64,000 nucleotides of DNA from Cycas panzhihuaensis (Eukaryota > Cycadophyta). Both the position numbers and the translations under genes were made by a program. This document shows positions 42,741 through 54,730 of the stretch, in pieces. Numbering within the stretch: the stretch's first letter is position 1; each line of letters opens with the position of its first letter. The DNA is taken from assembly GCA_023213395.1 (NCBI GenBank), contig CM041465.1, positions 96,603,741-96,667,740 of the forward strand. Direction: 5' to 3'. The notes beneath the pieces are model-generated. The model saw only the letters and a list, made by a program, of their open reading frames with translations. It was not told the DNA's origin and made no database searches.

Positions 42741-43800
42741 CTCTCTAGGTCATTTACCCTCAAACTAGTCGAGTGGTCTTGATTAGACATCTATCTAGCA
42801 AACTTTTTCGACTGAATAGTTTTCTATCTTTTGAAGCTCACTGTGCTCAAAGACCTTGTGCTGATGAAGAATTTACATTTAATTCCATCTTAATCCACCC
42901 AATGTTATCACCAAAAACTCTTTGGCATGCTTGCATGGGCCATGATCACATTGATAGACTTAGAGATCTTTGTAACACTCTTCCAAATCTTCCAAAGTTC
43001 TCCTCCAAGACCTTCAAATGTAAAGCTTGTATTATTGTCAAATCTCATTAAAAACCCTTTCTTAAAAGTCAGTGGAAATCGAGCCATTTTATTACAATTG
43101 GTACACTTTGATCTATGCGAACTAATATCCATTCCTTCACTGAAGGGCAAGTTATATTACATCTTTTTCATTGATCATTTCACTATAAAAGTATGGGTAG
43201 CTTTCTACACAAGAAAGATTAAGTCTTCTATGTATTCAATGAATTCAAAGTCCACATTGAAAAAGAGTCAGGTTATCAACTTAAATATCTTCAAATTGAT
43301 AATGGTGGTATATATACCTCACATAAATTTGAAAGCTACCTTCAAGACAATAGTATCAAATATCAAACAATAGTAGTAGGTACCCCACATCAAAATGGAG
43401 TTGCTGAGTGCATGAATAGGACAATCATGAACATGGATGGAGCTACGTTGGTATACAAAAATATACCTACCTACTTATGGGCTGAAGCCATCTAGATAAC
43501 TATTTATTGCATCAATGCTGTTAGCTCACTAAAGAAAAGACAATCACCTAATTAAAAGTGGTCAGTACAAGCCCCCATTATTCACTATTTTAAAAATTTT
43601 GACTCTACATACTATGCTTACATTCTAGATTCAGATCAAAATAAACTCCAGCTAAGGGCACTTAAATACATCTTTGTTGGATACCCTATGGATAAAAAAT
43701 GGTATAAGGTCTTTATACCTTCACAACAAAAAATCATCGTTACTAGAGATGTCATTTTTATGAAGATAGAGGATCATTTGCTTAGACTAGAATCTAAAAT
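42741..43800 (+). pseudogene. copia integrase (broken)
   Basis: The pre-integrase module reads LWHACMGHDHIDRLRDL with KCKACIIVKSH. The core has LVHFDLCELISIPSLKGKLY (D), YIFFIDHFTIKVWVAFYTRK and TPHQNGVAECMNRTIMNMDG (E), then LWAEAI. The second Asp region near 43,290 reads LQIDNGGIYTS in the alternate frame. The end contains LRALKYIFVGYPMDKKWYKV and KIIVTRDVIF. Confidence 0.88.
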
Positions 43801-44389
43801 ACTCTCACTCCACTATAATAATGTTATCAAGTATGATATTTAGATTTTAAAATTTAAGTGGGATGGGGGGGAGGGGAGCATACATAAATTACTCCAAATA
43901 TTAGAAGCTGATAATAGAGTATCAGATGATATAAGTTATGACTTTGAACCAATGAGTGAACATCCAACACCATCATTTGAAGATAGCAGAGTTGACAAAG
44001 GTAAAGCCATTATAGAAGAATCATCCTCTCTACCTTCAGTTGACAAAGGCAAAACAATGGTAGAAGGACCATCTTCCTTAAGTACATCAACATCCTCCTC
44101 ATAAAATGATCATTTTAATAAACAAGATGAGAACCAAGAAGTTGAGAAAATGAGTACCTCATTCCCAACTCAAGGATCTCACGAAGCTTGCTAGCTCAAT
44201 AAGGACATGCAACCAGATAAGGTGGATAAAGCTAGCACTCGAGGTACCCATAAAGTAAGGATATAAGAATCATTATGTATTGAGCTTAAACTGGTAGAAT
44301 CGTACCTTACTCTTAATGAAGAGCCCTTCTCATACTAGGGAGCTATAAAATATACAGCCTTGAGAAATGCAATGAATGAAGAATACCAA

Positions 44390-45190
44390 TCTCTCATAAA
44401 AATAGTATATAAGAGCTCATTAATCTACCACTTGATAGAAATGTAGCTCAAAATAAACGGGTGTTCAAAAATAAATTTAAATCAAATGGTACCCTTAAAA
44501 AACATAAGACAATGTTGGTAGCTAAAGAATTCATACAAAGGGAGGTCATCGACTACACTGAAGTTTTTGCACTTATAACCAAGTGGCTTACAATTAGAAC
44601 TCTTGTGGCATTGGCTACTCAACAGGATTAGAAAATCCATCAACTCAATATTAAGACCGTGTTGTTTAAATTTGAAATTTACATGATTCAATTAGAAGGA
44701 GATGAGATCAAAGGTCAATAGCATAAGGTTTGCAAGCTTAGAAAAACATTGTACGGTCTTAAATAAGCCCCTCGTGCTTGGTTTGTTAAGTTATCTAAAA
44801 GTATGAGGTAACTTGGATACGAGGTTTATGACTACCAAGATATTAATGCAATATTGCTTATCAAGCACCAAAAGGACAAAGTCACTTATCTCATAATCTT
44901 TGTGGATGACATGCTAGTAACAAGTAATACTGAACAGGCAAGAAGCCTACTGAAAAAGGACCTTGGCAAAACGTTCAAATTGTCTAATCTTAATTTGATG
45001 AAATATTATTTGAGAATTAAAGTAACACAAAAGAATGGAAAAATTTTTCTCTCCCAAGAAAAATATATCAATAATCTTATAACCAAGTTTCAGTTAGAAG
45101 ATGTTCGACCAATGGGTTTACCTATGGACCCTAATACCAAACTCTCAACTGATGGTAATACTAGGGAGGTAGACGTAACACTCTAAAAGA
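44390..45190 (+). pseudogene. copia reverse transcriptase (broken, FVDD kept)
   Basis: Blocks are KRVFKNKFKSNGTLKKHKTM, LVAKEFIQREVIDYTEVFA, TKWLTIRTLVALATQQD, KLRKTLYGLK followed by a stop and APRAWF, then an open 110-codon frame from 44,854. That frame carries the catalytic FVDDM box at 44,899-44,913, LNLMKYYLRIKVTQKNGKI and FLSQEKYINNLI. The metal-binding aspartates are intact despite the broken frame. Confidence 0.92.
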
Positions 45191-45789
45191 AACTTGTAGG
45201 TAGTCTCATCTACACTACTAATACAAGGTCAGATATTACACACTATTGTTATTCTTACACAATTCATGACAAATCCTAAGCAAAATCACTGGTAGGCTAC
45301 AATTCGAGTGTTAAATACCTAAAGACAACTAGCAAATTTAGTCTATTGTATGAACCTGATAATAAATTTAAGCTTTCTACATACGCAGACTTAGATTTTA
45401 TAGGAGATAAAGATATAGAAAGATCCACGTCTGGGTATATAATATTTATTAGAATAGCATCGATATCATGGAGATCCAGATGGTAGAAGATAGTTGCCGA
45501 TTCAATTGCTAAATCTAAATACATTGCTGCTTCTGAGACTAGCAAGGAGGTGATATAGCTTAGAAAATTATTAAAAATATTGAATATCACCCAAACAAGT
45601 CCTATCGACCTTCATGTGGATAATCAATTAGTAATCCACATGGTAAAAAATTCAGTATTTCATGATCATACTAAACACATAAATATAAAAGTTCATAGGA
45701 TTAGAGAACTTATTTATGATGACATAATTCAATCGGAATATTACCCCACAGTAAATCAAGTGGCCGATATCTTCACTAAACCACTGTAA
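45191..45789 (+). pseudogene. copia RNase H (broken)
   Basis: After KKLVGSLIYTTNTRSDIT, the RNase H reads STYADLDFIGDKDIERSTSG with the first Asp, SISWRSRW, KSKYIAASETSKEVI with the Glu, IDLHVDNQLVIHMVKNSVFH with the third Asp, and VNQVADIFTKPL before the stop at 45,787. Only the last 69 codons form an open frame. Confidence 0.92.
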
Positions 45790-46296
45790 AAGATGAAATT
45801 TAAATAGTTCCAAAGGCAGTTTAGCCTTAGGACCTCCATTTTTGACTGATCAAAGAAGATGGCAATAAGATTATCATACTCTATTCTATTCGTGAAAATC
45901 CCTTGTGGGCATGTAAGAATAAGAGTAAGTCTCTGCTATATCTTATTTGTGAAAATCCCATGTGGATATGGAAGGATAAGGGTTGTATTAGTTTTAGAAA
46001 ATCGAAACCTGTGAAAACCTAAAAGGGCATAGAGGATGACCAAACAGTATATGGAGACTCAGCAGATTAAGCTGTACATTTAAGTTTTTTGGCTATTAGG
46101 CTATATGAAAGAGTTACCTTAATTATTTTGATTTATAAAAGGGGCTATAGATCTTAAAAAGTCCATGGATTTTTATTCTCTATGAGGATTTTCCCATAAA
46201 AGTGTCATTTAGAATTTCAATGTAATAATGAGGCTCAAATGAAGACCTCATAGAATAGATTTTCTTAAAATGACCTTCCACCATTAAGGGGGGGAT
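45790..46296 (+). other. copia 3' UTR and polypurine tract
   Basis: It holds two imperfect copies of a ~60-bp unit at 45,886-45,985, each with GTGAAAATCCC(T/A)TGTGG. The polypurine tract AAGGGGGGGA ends at ~46,295, directly before the 3' LTR. Confidence 0.75.
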
Positions 46297-46607
46297 TGAA
46301 AAAGGTTAATATATCAAGGTCATTTATGTAGATTAATTAATTGACTTTAAGATATATTGTTAGCATTAGTCTCTTAGTGAAATATGTTTTATATGCATTT
46401 AGATGTAATTTTAAGTTTATGTCATTAGGCTAAAAAATCCTAACCCTAATGCTCACTCTTATTAATAAAATACAAAATCTCAAAGATGGAGTTATTATTC
46501 ATTCTTACCTCCAAGCTTGCTCTCATATTTTATTTTATCTCTTTTTCATTCTCGATTGCCATTGTGTGCATGTGAGTGATTTATTTCCTAGATCCATCAT
46601 TTCTTCA
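46297..46607 (+). repeat. 3' LTR of the copia element
   Basis: 311 bp, TGAAAAAGG to TTTCTTCA; equal in length to the LTR at 63,300. Confidence 0.93.
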
Positions 46608-48380
46608 ACATCCTCAAGGGCAACCTCCTACTTTTCAAGATCTCTCCATACTATACCCACTCCATAAGCTAGCAGTTGCAGCATTCATAGTATTTGTAAT
46701 GTTTATATTAGTTGGTACATACCTTGCTTACTAACAGTCCTCATAGTTCTACACTTTCTTTCACAACATTTATAACTTTTGCATGTTTTGCAACATTTGC
46801 GTCTTTTGTAGCATTTACGATCTTTGTAAACCCTCAATTATGTTCTACCTAAATCTATTGATTTCTACCTAATTCACCTATGCAGTACTTTTACATCTAG
46901 AAGGTGTCTCACCTACAGGAGCTAGCGATCCTAAGGCTATTTTACTCCTTTCCTCTCTGTTTCCCTTCTTGGTTATATAAAGGTATTAGTTTATAAAAGG
47001 AAAAATAGTATACTAACTATCACTCTCCTTTCCTTTTATTACTAAGAGTAAATCTCCATTATCACATAGGTGGAGCACACACACACACACACACACGCAT
47101 GTGTGTATGTGTGTGTGTATGTGTGTATGCATGCATATGTTGTTTTCTTGTAGGGATTTATAGGTATTTCCCATAGCATAAAGCTAGTTGATCCTTTACA
47201 CGAGCAATCTGTAACATAACAAAAGGTATTGTTCCCTTTCCTTTGAGCTTGTTTCCTGAGGTTATACCATTTTGTTTCATTTGTACTTTTCATTTCGCTT
47301 CCAAACATTTTTAGGGAAGATAAGTTAGCCTCGCTTGGAGGACAAGGGAAAGGTAAGGAAGCCTCTTTCCTCCATCTCCAAGGACTCTCATGACAATTGC
47401 AATAACGAAAGTGACTTGTGGAAGTGTGGAGTAAGGGGAGATGATAAAGAGGTAAGTGATCATGACACTAACCATTGCATCTAGATGCACACTTTCCTGC
47501 ACACCTTCTTTCTCTTCTTCTCATACTCCCCTCTTTATCCCTTTAGCTTGACTCATAAAAGAAGAAAGGAAAAGATTCAAAGTTTTCTTTATTTTTCTTA
47601 AAAAGTGTATTTTTTTTTTCTTTTATTACATTGTTTAAAGGGGGGAAGCAAGGTTGCATGGTCATATTGCATGCATATAGGGGATACTTGCTACTTTTTG
47701 TTTCCCTCAACCAAACCAATCCTCCTCATATTAAAGGGGAGGTGACCTGTGCAAGGCACCCCTTTGCATTACATATTTTCTTTTCTCCCCCCTCGTTACT
47801 CTTAGTTAGGCATTTGCATTCATTTGAAAGGGTAGAAGAAGGTGGGGATACATATATAAAAAGGTTTGCATGATTACTTTATATACTTGTCACTCCAATT
47901 AGTTATTTATTTTGTCTCCTTTGTCCATGTTTGTATTGGGCTACGCTTGTGGCAAGACGTTTCTTTTTTAAGACCATATGATTGTCACACTTAGAAACCC
48001 TTTTTGTCCTCCTTAGTAATCCAAGAAGACCCTGTACTCTCCTAACTTTGATATCTTTGTGGCTATTTCCACCTCTTCCTTGACCCCTTTCTAGATTGTA
48101 AATAGGCTCCTCTAGATCACCTTTTGCCTTATCTACCACCCTCTCCTCTTCCATTTGTCTTCCTTTTCTGAAAGAAAGCCAAGTGCATCTTCTTTCCCTA
48201 CGAGCGTAGGAGAGCTCCCCTTTAGGCTATTTAACTATCTAAGGATGCCCTTGCCCAATATAAATCTAGGAAGGTACAAAGGGAAAGTTATAAGCACTAT
48301 TTGCAGGTCCCCAAATCTGTGTTTTGATATGCAGATGCACTTTGAGGGTGATCTATGTTGATAAGACAAGGTCCCAATAA
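46608..48380. other. gene-free stretch
   Basis: No supportable gene. A short-period repeat of (A/G)CATTT(A/G)CG(A/T)CTTTTG(T/C)A variants lies at 46,772-46,832, and the AC/GT tract is listed separately. The minus-strand frame 47,903-48,154 and neighbouring small frames lack domain features. Confidence 0.5.
47076..47139. repeat. (AC)n then (GT)n microsatellite
   Basis: About ten AC units run directly into GTGTAT/GTGTGT units ending GCATGCATATG. The two halves are complementary and could fold back. Confidence 0.95.
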
Positions 48381-49079
48381 CTTAAAACTGCCACCAAGAT
48401 GTAAACTATTTTGTAACTAGTTACAGGAATTAAAACTAAAATTTAACATGTAAGCTTTTAAATCAGAGATAATACAATAAAATGAATTAGAAAGCCAAAG
48501 CATGACACATACACTTGATATAACATGGTAAAACCCTAGCAGTGTGTTAGGAAAACATCCACATAGGAAAGGTATCGATCTTTATTATCAAAGAATAGAG
48601 AAATGTATATAGTCTATAGTAGAATGTCCACAACAACAACAACCGGTCACACAACTCTTCACAGCACATCCAATACATCAAACACCATCGACATCATGAA
48701 AAAACACCCTAAATTAGACTATATGAGAGAGTCATACAAGGTACAAATCTCGACCATAGAATCTATGGTATTTTGAGCGAATGACCTCGATTCTCTTTAC
48801 AATTTAGTATGCTTTTTAGTGCTAGCCTTTTGGGTCAGTGGCTCCCCCCGCATCCTCTTGACTAAGGGGGGATCCTGTCCCTCTTAGAATCCCTCGAGGA
48901 AGTTTGGGACGGAAACCGCGCTGCTAACTTGTTAAAATTTTAGCCTCTAAAACATTGTCGTCACATTATCTAACAACTTATCCTCCATTCTTAAGGTTTC
49001 TAGGCCCCTGTTGTAGTTATGGTATTGGCTTAGAAGCTCTTGTCCATAGTGACCCCCAGAGGCATGTTTCCAATTACTA
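48381..49079. other. gene-free, possible LTR remnant
   Basis: The phrase ATAACATGGTAAAACCCTAG at ~48,521 resembles a sequence common in plant copia LTRs (ACGTGGGAAAACCC at 4,520 in this window). No ends or PBS are visible. Confidence 0.3.
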
Positions 49080-50800
49080 TTGGATATTAAAAAGTCAAGG
49101 AGTGGAGAGAAGTAGAGAAGGAAGATGCACCTCTTACTGTGTATAGGTTAAAAAAGACTCATCCAAAGTATTATGATCCTAATGAAGTGGTGGTCAATTA
49201 CATGAGGAGTATTAGAGTAACCCTTGAAGCACATCAAATTGGCAACCTTAAGGTTTACCAAATCCAAAAGGATAAATATAAAATTTGTAATATTGAACCA
49301 ATTTTCTATACAAATGAAGATCCATGCATAATAAACCTTCCCTCAAAAGAAGCACTTATGGAAGGAGTTAGATCTTCAAGTAAAAGCTCATTAAAGGAGA
49401 TTATAAAGGGAGAGAAGAAGAAAATAAAGTCATCAAAGGGATCTATACAAGCAAAAGGGAAGAAGAAGGAAAAGAAGAAGCAAAAAAGGCTTGTTTTGAT
49501 ACCCTCTTTGATAGTAGTTTTCCAACAACCAATAATATAGGCCCCAATGAAAGAAGAAGAAAAAATGAAGGCCATGATGAAAGGAATGGATTATTAACTA
49601 TCTCCCTCTTCTCCTCCTAAGGCAACATAAAAACAACTTTCTTCCATTAGGCTAAAGTTTAAGCTTGTTAAAGAAATAGTATCCATTTAATCTTGTCTAA
49701 TTAGAATGAAATCAATGCAGATGATGAGAGAACCAAGATATACATAGGAAGGATTAGATATATTCTCTTATGAATATATCAAATATATTGAAGAAATTAG
49801 AATAAGAGAAGAGACAATATAACAAGGAAATGTGGTAACTAATGTAGGATCTTAGGAAAAATAAGTAAAGAAACAACAATAGAACTAGATCCATGGGTTG
49901 CAAATCAATTGAAAATTAGATATTTGTCATTGACTCTTACCTAACTACTAGTATCTAATAAAGATGTTAAAGAGAGATTTTATCGATGGAGTAAACAAGA
50001 TAAAAGCCTTAAGAATGTAATAATTAAGGGGTAGAAGATAGTAGAAATATTTACATGGTAAAAAAGAATGATACTACTATAGAATTTATAGCCTTGCATT
50101 TAGCCATTAGTCAATTAGTAAAAGATAATCTCTTTGCCTTACATAATCAACTACAACAATCATCGTAGGAGAATGTTGCCTTGAGGGTAAAGAATTTAAT
50201 TTTGAACCAGAAATTATAGAGGATAAAGAAGATTTGGCAAGGAGTTATTAGACAAAGGTTAAGAGAGGGGGCAGAATTAGAAATAGATGAAGTACTCAAG
50301 TGTTCAACAGTTGCTACAAAAGCTTTGCAATTAATTAAAGGATAAATAGAAAAGGTATTCAACGAAGATTAATTTTTTAGGCCCTACACATGCAAAATTT
50401 TCAAAGGAATCTTCTCCTTACATTATAAGGTCTAAAGGCTAAAGGTTGTCGCTACCAAGATATGAGCAACCTATTTTGTGGACTTACAACTAGAGGGAAC
50501 CTTACTTAAATTCAAGGTTATATTAGCAATAGAAGGAGATTAGAGTAAGGAAGCCTATAAACATTTTATTTATAGGTGGCAATATATTCTGGAGCTAGGG
50601 ATAGATAAAAGTTAGATAGTAGCAGTTAGTGCTATAGAGCTTAAAACTACATTGAGTAATAGTTTAGAGCAGATGTTCTTAGTTATCCCATCTTTGAATT
50701 CATCCATATTTAAAAAAGATCAAATCATAGATAAAAAAGATTTCCTAAGGGTTTCTATTGAAGAGTCAAATAAGTGAAAGTAATAGGTTAACTTATATGT
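49080..50800 (+). pseudogene. unidentified decayed coding region
   Basis: I do not recognise this protein. A 133-codon frame (49,139-49,540) reads like real protein: VVVNYMRSIRVTLEAHQIGN, LKVYQIQKDKYKICNIEPIF, NLPSKEALMEG, then a Lys-rich tail. Further coherent pieces in shifting frames with few stops are WVANQLKIRYLSLTL (~49,900), TIEFIALHLAISQLVKDNLF (~50,080), VLKCSTVATKALQLIKG (~50,295), KAKGCRYQDMSNLFCGLTTR (~50,440) and KEAYKHFIYRWQYILELGID (~50,550). The middle is helical in character. No RT, protease, integrase or zinc knuckle is visible. It could be the structural ORF of an element or an endogenous pararetrovirus-like insert; neither is shown. Confidence 0.4.
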
Positions 50801-51600
50801 GGTAGAAGAAGCTAAAGGATGGACCTAAAAGGTTTGGGATTGGAGAGCCCATTAGGTTACACTAAAAAACCTATTAGAGTAGCAGGATCAAAAGCTTATC
50901 CTTATTAAAAATTAAGTATATAAATTAAAAGGATCTTTAGAGGTTGTCCCCAAAGGGATGATCTAGTAGTAGGCTACCCCCATTTTAGGACACTCAAGTA
51001 GGACTTGATTATGGGGACTGTCATAGTGGGTTCTAGGCGTACTCAGTTAGAGGCCATTGATGTTAAAGGTTATACTCCTAAGTGTCATGAATAGGGTTAT
51101 AGGTATGTATGTATATGTATGTGTATGCATCTAGATTCCTTCTCATACTTGATTTAAAAAAAAAGAGCTTTAGAGATTGATAAGCTATTTTTTAATATAA
51201 ATCATACATATAAAAATAAAAGTTAAAGTTTGTGTCTCATCTTCAAATCCTATTTAGGAATAAGACAAGACTTTTATGGTAAAAAAATGTATGAAATTCT
51301 TTTTCTTTAATAGAAGTCAAATCATAGGGCATGCTACAGTTAGATATGGGACACTAACTTTTGTAGGAAATTAAGAGTAAGAGTATTTAAATGACAAAAT
51401 AAGAAGAGATAAAACAACTAAAAAACTGGGTGCTATTGATGAACATTATGGTTGTCGAACCCCTTGAAGATATAGGTGGGACTTTAAACACATGCCTCAA
51501 AGTTCCTTGTCGATTGGTATTAACAAATGTTAAATAATAGTAAACTATAAAGATTTGGAAAATGGTCCTAATATGGGCATTATCCCAATATTTATCCTAC
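50801..51600. other. gene-free stretch
   Basis: AT-rich and stop-dense in all frames. A TATGTATG/TGTATGTG patch occurs at 51,100-51,130. Nothing else can be supported. Confidence 0.4.
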
Positions 51601-51619
51601 ATAATGCCCATTCAGAAAG

Positions 51620-52000
51620 ACTCCATGTTTATCTCTAAATTTACTGAATTTTATTTTATTAAATATCATTATGAAGATGTTTACTCCCTGATTCTCTATG
51701 CTATAGTAGACCAACTCCAACTCTTCTTACTACACTAAATCTCTAATAAAGTGATGTTATATTTTAATGTGCTTAGTCCTACCATGAAACATTGGATTCC
51801 TAGTCATCTGAATTATACTTTGGTTATCACAAAATAGTTGTGTGCAACTAATCTATTCTTGTTACAAATCTTAAAGTAATCTCCTAAGCTAAATTATCTC
51901 ACACGCTTTTACTACAACTACCTTGTACTCTACCTCTACAGTAGAAATAAATATTGTGGCTTATTTCTTTGAACCCCATGTTATTATTACTAAACTTAAA
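51620..52000 (-). pseudogene. copia RNase H (broken)
   Basis: The minus strand reads FISTVEVEYKVVVVKACEII (Glu helix), [20 protein letters not shown] (third Asp) and HIKI-stop-HHFIRDLV, the typical copia RNase H end. Numerous stops lie between. Confidence 0.82.
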
Positions 52001-52825
52001 CTAAATATATAACCTAAAGTAGACTTCTTATAATCTATGTAAATTGCCCAGTTTGAGTCTATATAACTCATTAACCTGTGATCATTTGATGACCTATAAT
52101 GTAGTCTATACCTAATAGTACCTTTGGGATACCTGAGAATCCTTTTAGCTACTTGCTAATGTTTTACATTAGGCTCATGTATAAACCTAGAAATCACACT
52201 GATTACATACATAATATCTAGTCAAGTTGAATTCAAGTAAATAATGCTCCTAATCAACTACCTATAAAGAGTAGGATTAAGTGATTCAAATTCAAACTTA
52301 AATAATTTTAATCTAACCTTTACTAGTGTTGCAAATGACTTGTAACTATTTATATTAAATTTGTATAACATATCCAATATAGATTTCCTTTATGATATAA
52401 ATATCCTCTTTTCATCCTACCATACTTCAATATCTTAAAAATAATGCATAAATCCCAAATTTATCATTTCAAATTCTTTACAGATATATTTAAAAAATTT
52501 TTAGAATAAGTAATTATAATTCCTAGTGAATACAAAGTCATCTACATGTAAGTCCACAATCAATATTAATCTTCTTTCCAACTTAACATATAAGCTGGAG
52601 TCTAATTAACTCCTTAGGAATCCTTTGTCCTTGAAGTATTTATCAATCCTAGAGTACAAAGCTCCGGATACTTATTTATGTCCATACAAGGCATTTTTAA
52701 GTTTATAAACCTTGTTTTCTTTACCTTTCACTTTAAAACTCTTAAGTTATTGGATATATATTTCCTCATCAATATATCCATTCAAGAATTCACTCTTTAT
52801 ATCCATCTAATGGTTTGTCGAACCT
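52000..52825 (-). pseudogene. copia RT, C-terminal part
   Basis: Immediately left of the insert the minus strand reads MDIKSEFLNGYIDEEIYIQ, then KGKENKVYKLKNALYG, then the catalytic segment HVDDF near 52,540, where YVDD is usual. Tyr-to-His needs one transition. The remainder to RNase H is stop-rich. Confidence 0.82.
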
Positions 52826-53320
52826 GTTAAAATTTATAATTGCACTCAAATACCATATTAGAAATATAGAGGATAACACAGTGGAATTATAACATGCAAT
52901 TATAATGGTAGAATAATCTCATGACTTATGTACACAAGTAAAGAAATCAATATGAATATAGAATAAATAATAAATCAAGAATGCAGTATAAGAGACATAA
53001 TAAATTTATACATAAAAAATCTAATGGGGGAAAAACCATGGTAGATGATAGTTTGGAGCTCCTCTTCATGATTAGAATTATTACATCTCGTTTTTAAAGT
53101 TCTCAAGTAGTGTGTGTATATATTTATATCAAGATTCACCTCATGAATCACTTATCATATCTCTTAAGTTTTCTTATCATCCAATAGTATAATTATATAG
53201 ATATATGTGTATCTCATATATCTCGATATATATAAATAATGGGGATTATGTATGTGTCACATCACATAACACTAAATATTATATAGTGGGATTATGTATA
53301 GCTAATATGTTGTGTAGCTA
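52826..53320. mobile_element. ~500-bp insertion in the RT, putative solo LTR
   Basis: It splits the RT between VEMVRIIMVLATQ on its right and MDIKSEFLNG on its left. The left edge starts TGTTAAAATTTATAATTGC, as an LTR would, and a GGGGGAAAAACCATGG phrase resembles plant copia LTRs. The right edge is not defined and no target duplication was recognised. Confidence 0.5.
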
Positions 53321-53640
53321 AGACCATGATTATTCTAACCATCTCAACTCTTGCTATAAGTGCAAATATTTCATTATAGTTAATGCCTTCAACTTGAGCA
53401 TAGCTCTTTGTAACTAGTTGGGCCTTATACTTGTTGATTAAACCATCCAACTTACATTTAGTCTCATAGATCCATTTTATTCTAATGGCATTTTTTCTTA
53501 GTGGAAAATCAACTAACTCTTAAGTGTCATTCTTCACGAAGGTATTATACTCTTCTTTCATTACTATCTTCCATTTATCTTGACTATTTTGCTCTTCAGT
53601 ATTTTGAGGCTCATTTATTTCCATAACTTGTCATTAGTGC
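53321..53640 (-). pseudogene. copia RT, N-terminal part
   Basis: The minus strand reads NEPQNTEEQNSQDKWKIVMK, ELVDFPLRKNAIRIKWIYET, KLDGLINKYKAQLVTKSYAQ, VEGINYNEIFALIARVEMV, the start of a copia RT. One TAA replaces a Trp or Gln codon before ELVD. Confidence 0.85.
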
Positions 53641-53721
53641 AAAGTTTATCCTTTGAGATCTATCTATCCTTCTCTCAAAGTTTACATCTAAGATATCTTA
53701 AGATGTATGACCCTTTTATAC

Positions 53722-54730
53722 TTATTTTGGAACTTTTTTATTTAAAGTCAATGAACCTTTTCCACTTGGACTAGTTGACATAGGTACATTTATGCCATTT
53801 GTGTTAGGTTCTATATTAACCATGATACTTTTATTCTTATTCTTTTCAACAACATCTTCCCGATGGAATCCATCTTTATTAAAGATGATATCCCTACTTA
53901 TGATGATTATTTTACCCTTGGGCTCATACAATTTATATGATCTTATTGTATCACTAGATCTTATAAATATACATTCAGTGCTTCTATCATTCACCTTGGT
54001 CCTTCTTTATTCTACAACATGTACATATACTTACACCCAAGTACCCTTAAGTGTTTGATATTAGGCTTGTGCCTTATCCAAGCCTCTTTAGGTGTGACCC
54101 ATTTAACTACTTTTGTTGTATATTTATTTAATAATTAAATAATTGTATGAGTAACTTCTACCCAAAACCCATTGCCAAGATGCTTATCCTTAAGCATACT
54201 CCTTGCCATGTCAACAATTATTCTATTTTTTCTCTTTGCTCCCCCATTTTATTAAGGGGTGTAAGGATTAGTTAATTATTTTCTTATTCCATAGTACCTA
54301 CAATAGTTTTTGAATTTATTTAAAATAAATTCACCCCCATTATATGCTATAAGGGTTAAGATTTTGTGGCTATTTTGCCTTTCAACCATTACTTTGAAAT
54401 CTACAGAATATTAAAATGCTTTGAACTTGAGAAAATATACCCAAGTCATTCTTGTGAAGTCATTAATAAATATTATGAAGTACTTTACACCTCCAAGGTA
54501 TGTTACATAAATTGGTCCATGCAAATCTGTGTATACTAATTGAAATGGCCTATTTACTCTATAACTATCATTTAGGAATCCTTCCTTTTATTATTTGCCT
54601 AATATACATCCCTCACAAACCTCTTTGCCATGTTCAATGTTGGGTAAACTAATTACTATTTTTATCTTCTTCATCAATGTTAAGTTGTTATAGTTCACAT
54701 GGCTAAATCTTTGATGCCATCTCTTACTAT
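53722..54730 (-). pseudogene. copia integrase (broken)
   Basis: From 54,720 the minus strand reads RWHQRFSHVNYNNLTLMKKI, CEGCILGK, LVYTDLHGPIYVTYLGGVKY (D), FIIFINDFTRMTWVYFLKF, LIAYNGGEFILNKFKNYCRY (second Asp is Tyr or Asn) and AKRKNRIIVDMARSMLKDKH. An open 90-codon frame at 53,722-53,994 gives the C-terminal RSYKLYEPKGKIIIISRDII. One catalytic residue appears lost. Confidence 0.87.

Larger units (their letters stand above)
38763..46607 (+). mobile_element. Ty1/copia element with 311-bp LTRs
   Basis: Between a 5'-truncated LTR (38,763-39,010) and a complete 3' LTR (46,297-46,607) the order is PBS, long leader, gag, protease, integrase, RT and RNase H, which is copia. A related full 5' LTR at 63,300-63,610 sets the LTR length. 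Pol has many stops and frameshifts. The 5' LTR lacks its first ~64 bp, so no target duplication can be checked. Confidence 0.95.
51600..54730 (-). mobile_element. minus-strand Ty1/copia pol remnant with an insertion
   Basis: Reading the minus strand from 54,730, integrase, RT and RNase H follow in copia order. All are heavily broken. A ~500-bp AT-rich insert at ~52,826-53,320 interrupts the RT. No LTRs or PBS of this element are recognisable. Confidence 0.88.

Noticed and set aside
47042-47308. Minus-strand frame with CVCVCV and THTYTH repeats
   Set aside because: Direct translation of the AC/GT microsatellite.
49080-50800. Endogenous pararetrovirus as an identity for the unknown coding stretch
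   Set aside because: No movement-protein, coat zinc-finger, protease or RT motif is visible, so the label would be a guess; kept as unidentified.
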